Shown here: piece by piece, positions 60,832 through 64,000 of the stretch
How the letters are laid out: each line of letters opens with the position of its first letter
Numbering within the stretch: position 1 is the first letter of the stretch
Assembly: GCA_046331175.1 (NCBI GenBank)
Contig: JAXLRI010000004.1
Location: forward strand, 248,001 to 312,000
Source: JAWKIW01 sp046331175
GTDB lineage: Bacteria; Actinomycetota; Acidimicrobiia; Acidimicrobiales; Acidimicrobilacustridaceae
DNA: 64,000 bases
Direction of reading: 5' to 3'
Notes under the pieces: model-generated
The model's database searches: none
What the model was told of the DNA's origin: nothing
The model's input: the letters and a program-made list of their open reading frames with translations, nothing else
Position numbers and translations under genes: made by a program

Positions 60832-60850
60832 GGGGGTACCCCCCTAGACT
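60832..60850 (+). promoter_or_regulatory. Palindrome GGGGGTACCCCC and -10 box of the DevS-like gene
   Basis: A perfect 12-bp palindrome (60832-60843) immediately precedes TAGACT (60845-60850), which is 8 nt from ATG 60859. A protein bound here would cover the -10/-35 spacer. It faintly recalls copper-responsive operators with C- and G-runs, but the order of the runs is reversed. Confidence 0.5.
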
Positions 60851-60858
60851 GCCGCCCC

Positions 60859-62001
60859 ATGTCCTCGCAGGGAGTGGGACCGACCGAGCTGCACCAGCTC
60901 CTCGACGCCATCGTGACCGTCGGCAGCGAGCTCAGCCTCCCCGTCGTGCTGCAGCGCATCGTGGAGACGGCCACCGACCTGGTCGAGGCCCGCTACGGCG
61001 CGCTGGGCGTGCTCGACGAGACCCACACCCGGCTGGCCCAGTTCATCACGGTGGGGGTGTCCGACGACGAGTCCGACCGGATCGGCCACCTGCCGGAGGG
61101 GCACGGGATCCTCGGGCTGCTGATCGTCGAGCCCGAGCCGCTGCGGCTGCCCGACCTCCGCCGCCACCCGGACAGCTTCGGGTTCCCACCGCACCACCCG
61201 GCGATGTCGTCGTTCCTCGGCGTCCCCATCCGGGTTCGCGGCGCCGTCTTCGGCAACCTCTACCTGACCGAGAAGCAGGGGGGTCAGCCCTTCACCGAGG
61301 CCGACGAAGAGCTGGTGGTGGGCCTGGCCGCGGCCGCCGCCATGGCCATCGAGAACGCCCGCCTGCACTCCCGCGTCAGCGACCTCCTGGTCCTCGAGGA
61401 CCGCGAGCGCATCGCCCGCGAGCTGCACGACACGGTCATCCAGCGCATCTTCGCCACCGGCCTCGCCCTGCAGGGGATCGCCGCCCGCCAGGCCGACACC
61501 GACCTCGCCGGACGGCTGCAGACGGCGGTGGACGACCTCGACGACACCGTGCGCCACATCCGCACCACCATCTTCGAGCTCCAGCGGAACCGCCTCCCCG
61601 GGCGTTCGGTGCGCCAGGAGGTCCTCGACCTGGTCAGCGAGTCGGCCGAGTCGCTGCGCTTCGACCCCATCGTGCAGTTCGAGGGGCCCATCGACTCGAT
61701 CGTCCCCCCGAACGTCGCCGACCACGTGCTCGCCGTCGTGCGCGAGGCGCTCACCAACATCGGCAAGCACGCCCGGGCAGGCCGGGCCGACGTGCGGCTC
61801 AAGGTCGACGACCACGAGCTGCAGCTGCGCATCGACGACGACGGCATCGGCCTTCCCACCGAGCAGGGCACCGACGAGCTCCACGGCAACGGGCTGCGCA
61901 ACATGGCCAAGCGCGCCGACCAGCTCGGTGGACGCTGCACCGTCGAGACGGGTGCCGACGGCGGGATGACCCTGCTCTGGGTCGCCCCCATCACCGACTA
62001 G
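60859..62001 (+). CDS. devS: DevS/DosS-like sensor histidine kinase with a single GAF domain
   Basis: A 380-residue protein: GAF domain (about 15-170), HisKA_3 with phosphoacceptor His190 in ARELHDTVIQRIFATGLALQ, and HATPase (VVREALTNIGKHARAGRADV, DDDGIGL, HGNGLRNMAKRA). The GAF is of the heme-binding GAF-A type of DevS: GHGILGLLI, FPPHHPAM (the His-rich segment that supplies the heme ligand) and FLGVPIRVRGAVFGNLYLTE. The second GAF of mycobacterial DevS/DosT is missing. ATG 60859 is leaderless. Confidence 0.88.
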   Translation: MSSQGVGPTELHQLLDAIVTVGSELSLPVVLQRIVETATDLVEARYGALGVLDETHTRLAQFITVGVSDDESDRIGHLPEGHGILGLLIVEPEPLRLPDLRRHPDSFGFPPHHPAMSSFLGVPIRVRGAVFGNLYLTEKQGGQPFTEADEELVVGLAAAAAMAIENARLHSRVSDLLVLEDRERIARELHDTVIQRIFATGLALQGIAARQADTDLAGRLQTAVDDLDDTVRHIRTTIFELQRNRLPGRSVRQEVLDLVSESAESLRFDPIVQFEGPIDSIVPPNVADHVLAVVREALTNIGKHARAGRADVRLKVDDHELQLRIDDDGIGLPTEQGTDELHGNGLRNMAKRADQLGGRCTVETGADGGMTLLWVAPITD

Positions 62002-62088
62002 CGCGCGGCGCGGCGACCACCCCCATTCGCCGCTGGGGCCGAGCGACGCTGCAGGACGGCTGCCGCGAACGGGGCGCGACCTTCGGGC

Positions 62089-62553
62089 TTAGCGGGCGGC
62101 GATGCGCTGGAAGGCCTCGTGGCCGTCGGGGCGGTACCAGCCGCGGACCCGGCGACCGCTGACGAGGTCGGTGCTGATGGCGATGAACCGGTCGGTGTCG
62201 GGGTTGGCCCACGGGCGCAGCGGCAGCTGTCGCAGGCGCTCGAGCTCACCGATGTCGTCGACCACGCGCGAGGAGCCCTGCACCAGGACGCTCCAGCCGT
62301 TGTGGCCCATGGTGTCGTAGTGATCGGCCTCGAGGGCCACCACCGAGTTGGCCAGGGCGGCCGAGAACTTCGAACCGTGCGAGGTCCGCACGATCACGTC
62401 GTCGCCGTGGACGGCGAAGTTCACCGGCAGGACGACCGGCAGCGCGGACAGCGACAGGCCGATGCGCCCGATCGGCACCGTCGAGAGCAGCGCGAGGCAC
62501 TCACCCCTCGGCAAGATCTCGAGTCCGGCGTGGTCCAGCTCCATTCCCGCCAT
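62089..62553 (-). CDS. Pyridoxamine 5'-phosphate oxidase-fold flavin/F420-binding protein
   Basis: A 154-residue split-barrel protein: LPRGECLALLSTVPIGRIGL, LPVVLPVNFAVHGDDVIVRT, SVVALEADHYDT and GWSVLVQGSSRVV, the typical PPOX pattern. Several such proteins (for example Rv0080) belong to the DosR regulon. ATG 62553; ATG 62544 is an alternative. A DosR-like half-site palindrome lies 29 bp upstream. Confidence 0.82.
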   Translation of the reverse strand: MAGMELDHAGLEILPRGECLALLSTVPIGRIGLSLSALPVVLPVNFAVHGDDVIVRTSHGSKFSAALANSVVALEADHYDTMGHNGWSVLVQGSSRVVDDIGELERLRQLPLRPWANPDTDRFIAISTDLVSGRRVRGWYRPDGHEAFQRIAAR

Positions 62554-62581
62554 CGAAGCGGATGCGGCACCGCGACCCGTA

Positions 62582-62595
62582 GGGCCGAACGTCCC
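62582..62595 (-). promoter_or_regulatory. DosR-box-like site upstream of the PPOX gene
   Basis: On the minus strand GGGACGTTCGGCCC: the left half-site is perfect, the right half differs by one base (GGCCC for GTCCC). Spacing of 4 nt is correct. Confidence 0.4.
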
Positions 62596-62782
62596 AAGGC
62601 GGGGGGTCGGGCCGACGATTGGGGCCTCGACCGGCCCCTTGGCGACACCGCGTCGACACGATGCCCCTGGCCCGGCCTGGCGTCTCCCGGACGACCCCCA
62701 GATCTCCGCAGGGTCACGACCCGCCGGCCCGGCACCACCGCCGTCTCCTCCGGCCACCCCCGGGCGCCCCGGGCGCCCCCGG

Positions 62783-62788
62783 TAGGGT
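62783..62788 (+). promoter_or_regulatory. -10 box of the DNA ligase gene (leaderless)
   Basis: TAGGGT, 6 nt, GTG 62795. Confidence 0.55.
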
Positions 62789-62794
62789 CCGGCC

Positions 62795-63856
62795 GTGCCC
62801 GGGCCCCCGCCTGCCATCGCCCCCATGCGAGCCGTCATCGGTCCCCTGCCGACCGACGACGAGGGGTGGGCCTACGAGGTGAAGTGGGACGGGGTCCGGG
62901 TGGTGGCCACGATCGAGGGCGGTCGGGTCGGGCTGCGGAGCTCCAACGGCAACGACATCACCACGCGCTACCCGGAGCTGGCCGCCCTGGCCGACCTGCT
63001 CGCCGGCCACGCCGCGGTCCTCGACGGCGAGGTCGTCGCCTTCGGGGAGGAGGGCCGGCCGTCGTTCGGCCGGCTCCAACGGCGCATGCACGCCGATCCC
63101 TCCCGAGCCCCGCACCTGCTGGCCGAGGTGCCCATCGTGTTCGTGGCGTTCGACCTGCTCTGGCTCGACGGCACCGACGCCACGCCGCTGCCGTACGCCC
63201 AGCGCCGACGGCTGCTCGAGGCGCTGGTGCCCGACGGCGCCCACTGGCAGGTGCCGACCGCGTGGCAGGGGAACGGCGCCGAGCTCCTGGCGGCCGTCGA
63301 GGCTCGGGGACTGGAGGGCCTCGTCGCCAAGCGGGTCGACGCGCCCTACGAGCCGGGTCGCCGATCGGCGGCGTGGCGCAAGCTCAAGGTCCGTCGGCAG
63401 CAGGAGCTGGTCGTCGGCGGGATCACGCCGGGCGAGGGCGGACGGGCGTCGGCCTTCGGCGCGCTGGTCCTCGGCTACCACGACCCGCCGCTGGCGACCG
63501 GACCGACCGGTGCGGTCGGCCCCGTGGCGCCAGACGACCGAGGACCCGGTCCGCTGCGGTTCGCCGGCAAGGTCGGCACCGGCTTCGACGCCGCCGAGCT
63601 CGACCGGCTGCTCGCCCTGCTCGGTCCGCTGGCGATCGAGGCCTGCCCCTTCGACCCACCACCGCCGTCGGCACTGGTGCGCGGCGCCCGCTGGGTCCGG
63701 CCCGAGGTGGTGGTGGAGGTCGCCTTCACCGAGTGGAGCCACGAGGGCCACCTGCGGCACCCCGCGTACCTCGGCCAGCTCGACGATCGGCCGGCCAGCG
63801 CGGTCGGGCGAGAGCCCGACCCGCCCACCGCGCCACCGCCCGGCCGGCGCCGCTGA
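62795..63856 (+). CDS. ATP-dependent DNA ligase (LigC/LigD ligase-domain type)
   Basis: A 353-residue ligase: motif I K30-W-D-G-x-R (EVKWDGVRV), motif III VFVAFDLLWLDG, motif IV EGLVAKRVDAPYEPG, motif V WRKLKVRRQQELVVGG, then an OB-fold with RFAGKVGTGF and the C-terminal VRPEVVVEVAFTEWSHEGHLRHP. It seals nicks, and in this family works in non-homologous end joining or stationary-phase repair. No polymerase or nuclease domain is attached and no Ku gene is adjacent. Confidence 0.9.
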   Translation: MPGPPPAIAPMRAVIGPLPTDDEGWAYEVKWDGVRVVATIEGGRVGLRSSNGNDITTRYPELAALADLLAGHAAVLDGEVVAFGEEGRPSFGRLQRRMHADPSRAPHLLAEVPIVFVAFDLLWLDGTDATPLPYAQRRRLLEALVPDGAHWQVPTAWQGNGAELLAAVEARGLEGLVAKRVDAPYEPGRRSAAWRKLKVRRQQELVVGGITPGEGGRASAFGALVLGYHDPPLATGPTGAVGPVAPDDRGPGPLRFAGKVGTGFDAAELDRLLALLGPLAIEACPFDPPPPSALVRGARWVRPEVVVEVAFTEWSHEGHLRHPAYLGQLDDRPASAVGREPDPPTAPPPGRRR

Positions 63857-63914
63857 CCCGCTCCCCCGGCCCGTCCCCGCCCCGAGGGTCCGGCCGCGTG
63901 CGATGCTGGCCGAG

Positions 63915-64000
63915 GTGAGCGACGACCAGATCCGCCTGGTGATCCCGGCCCAGCCCGAGTACGGGCGCATCGCCCGCATCACCGCGTCGAGCCTCGCCCT
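63915..64000 (+). CDS. RsbW-like anti-sigma factor / histidine kinase-like ATPase, N-terminal part
   Basis: Only 28 codons are visible: VSDDQIRLVIPAQPEYGRIA then RITASSLA. This is the usual beginning of HATPase_c_2 anti-sigma factors (serine-protein kinase RsbW type). Start GTG 63915 is 7 nt after GATGCT; ATG 63903 in the same frame is an alternative. The gene continues beyond the window. Confidence 0.6.
   Translation, partial: MSDDQIRLVIPAQPEYGRIARITASSLA

Overview
The window is very GC-rich, densely coded DNA from an actinobacterium. A mycothiol gene (mshA), an RsiG-like anti-sigma factor, a BldC/Rv0500A-type HTH protein, DevR/DevS-type regulators, a CtpE-type P-ATPase and abundant leaderless GTG/ATG starts 6-10 nt after TANNNT -10 boxes all point to Actinomycetota. 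A deep-branching lineage such as Acidimicrobiia is my inference, not proven here. No rRNA, CRISPR array, phage block or intact insertion sequence is visible.

Layout. 0-8 kb: the 3' end of a probable serine hydrolase, a SPOUT methyltransferase, two paralogous MerR-like regulators, a TetR regulator, an AurF-like diiron oxygenase, a beta-propeller protein, a SHOCT protein and a cold-shock protein. A DUF559/AbiEi-type protein at 2.7-3.6 kb is bracketed by two near-identical 51-bp palindromes. 8-12 kb: a rex - siroheme synthase - hemA - hemC operon diverging from a membrane protein over a Rex-like half-site. 12-18.5 kb: esterase, acyl-CoA ligase, an ABC-2 exporter, and a DUF62 enzyme followed by a 29-residue membrane ORF. 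18.6-25.2 kb: BldC-like HTH, VapBC, proC, a 72-bp tandem repeat, YbjN, mshA, an Rv0474-like HTH, an RsiG-like protein, a CdsA-like membrane protein and MoaD. 25.3-30.3 kb: phosphoglycerate mutase-like protein, metallopeptidase, a polar amino-acid ABC transporter, and a P-loop kinase-like protein.

30.3-37 kb: a minus-strand operon with overlapping start/stop codons (glycosyltransferase, YdjC deacetylase, two methyltransferases, UbiB-like kinase, nucleoside deoxyribosyltransferase) next to a PIG-V-like mannosyltransferase. 37.2-44.6 kb: a carbohydrate or glycerol-phosphate ABC importer with three tandem solute-binding lipoproteins. 44.6-51.6 kb: adenylate cyclase-type receptor, tRNA-Lys with a duplicated 3' part, carotenoid hydroxylase-like protein, SDR, and a DsbB/TlpA thiol-redox pair.

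51.7-62.6 kb resembles a DosR-type dormancy or redox regulon: receiver-like proteins, a cupredoxin-multicopper oxidase fusion, DUF305, UspA, a CtpE-type ATPase, DevR, a single-GAF DevS-like kinase and a PPOX protein. It contains an excellent DosR-box match (GGGACCAAAGTCCC, 53166-53179). The window ends with an ATP-dependent DNA ligase and the start of an RsbW-like anti-sigma factor.
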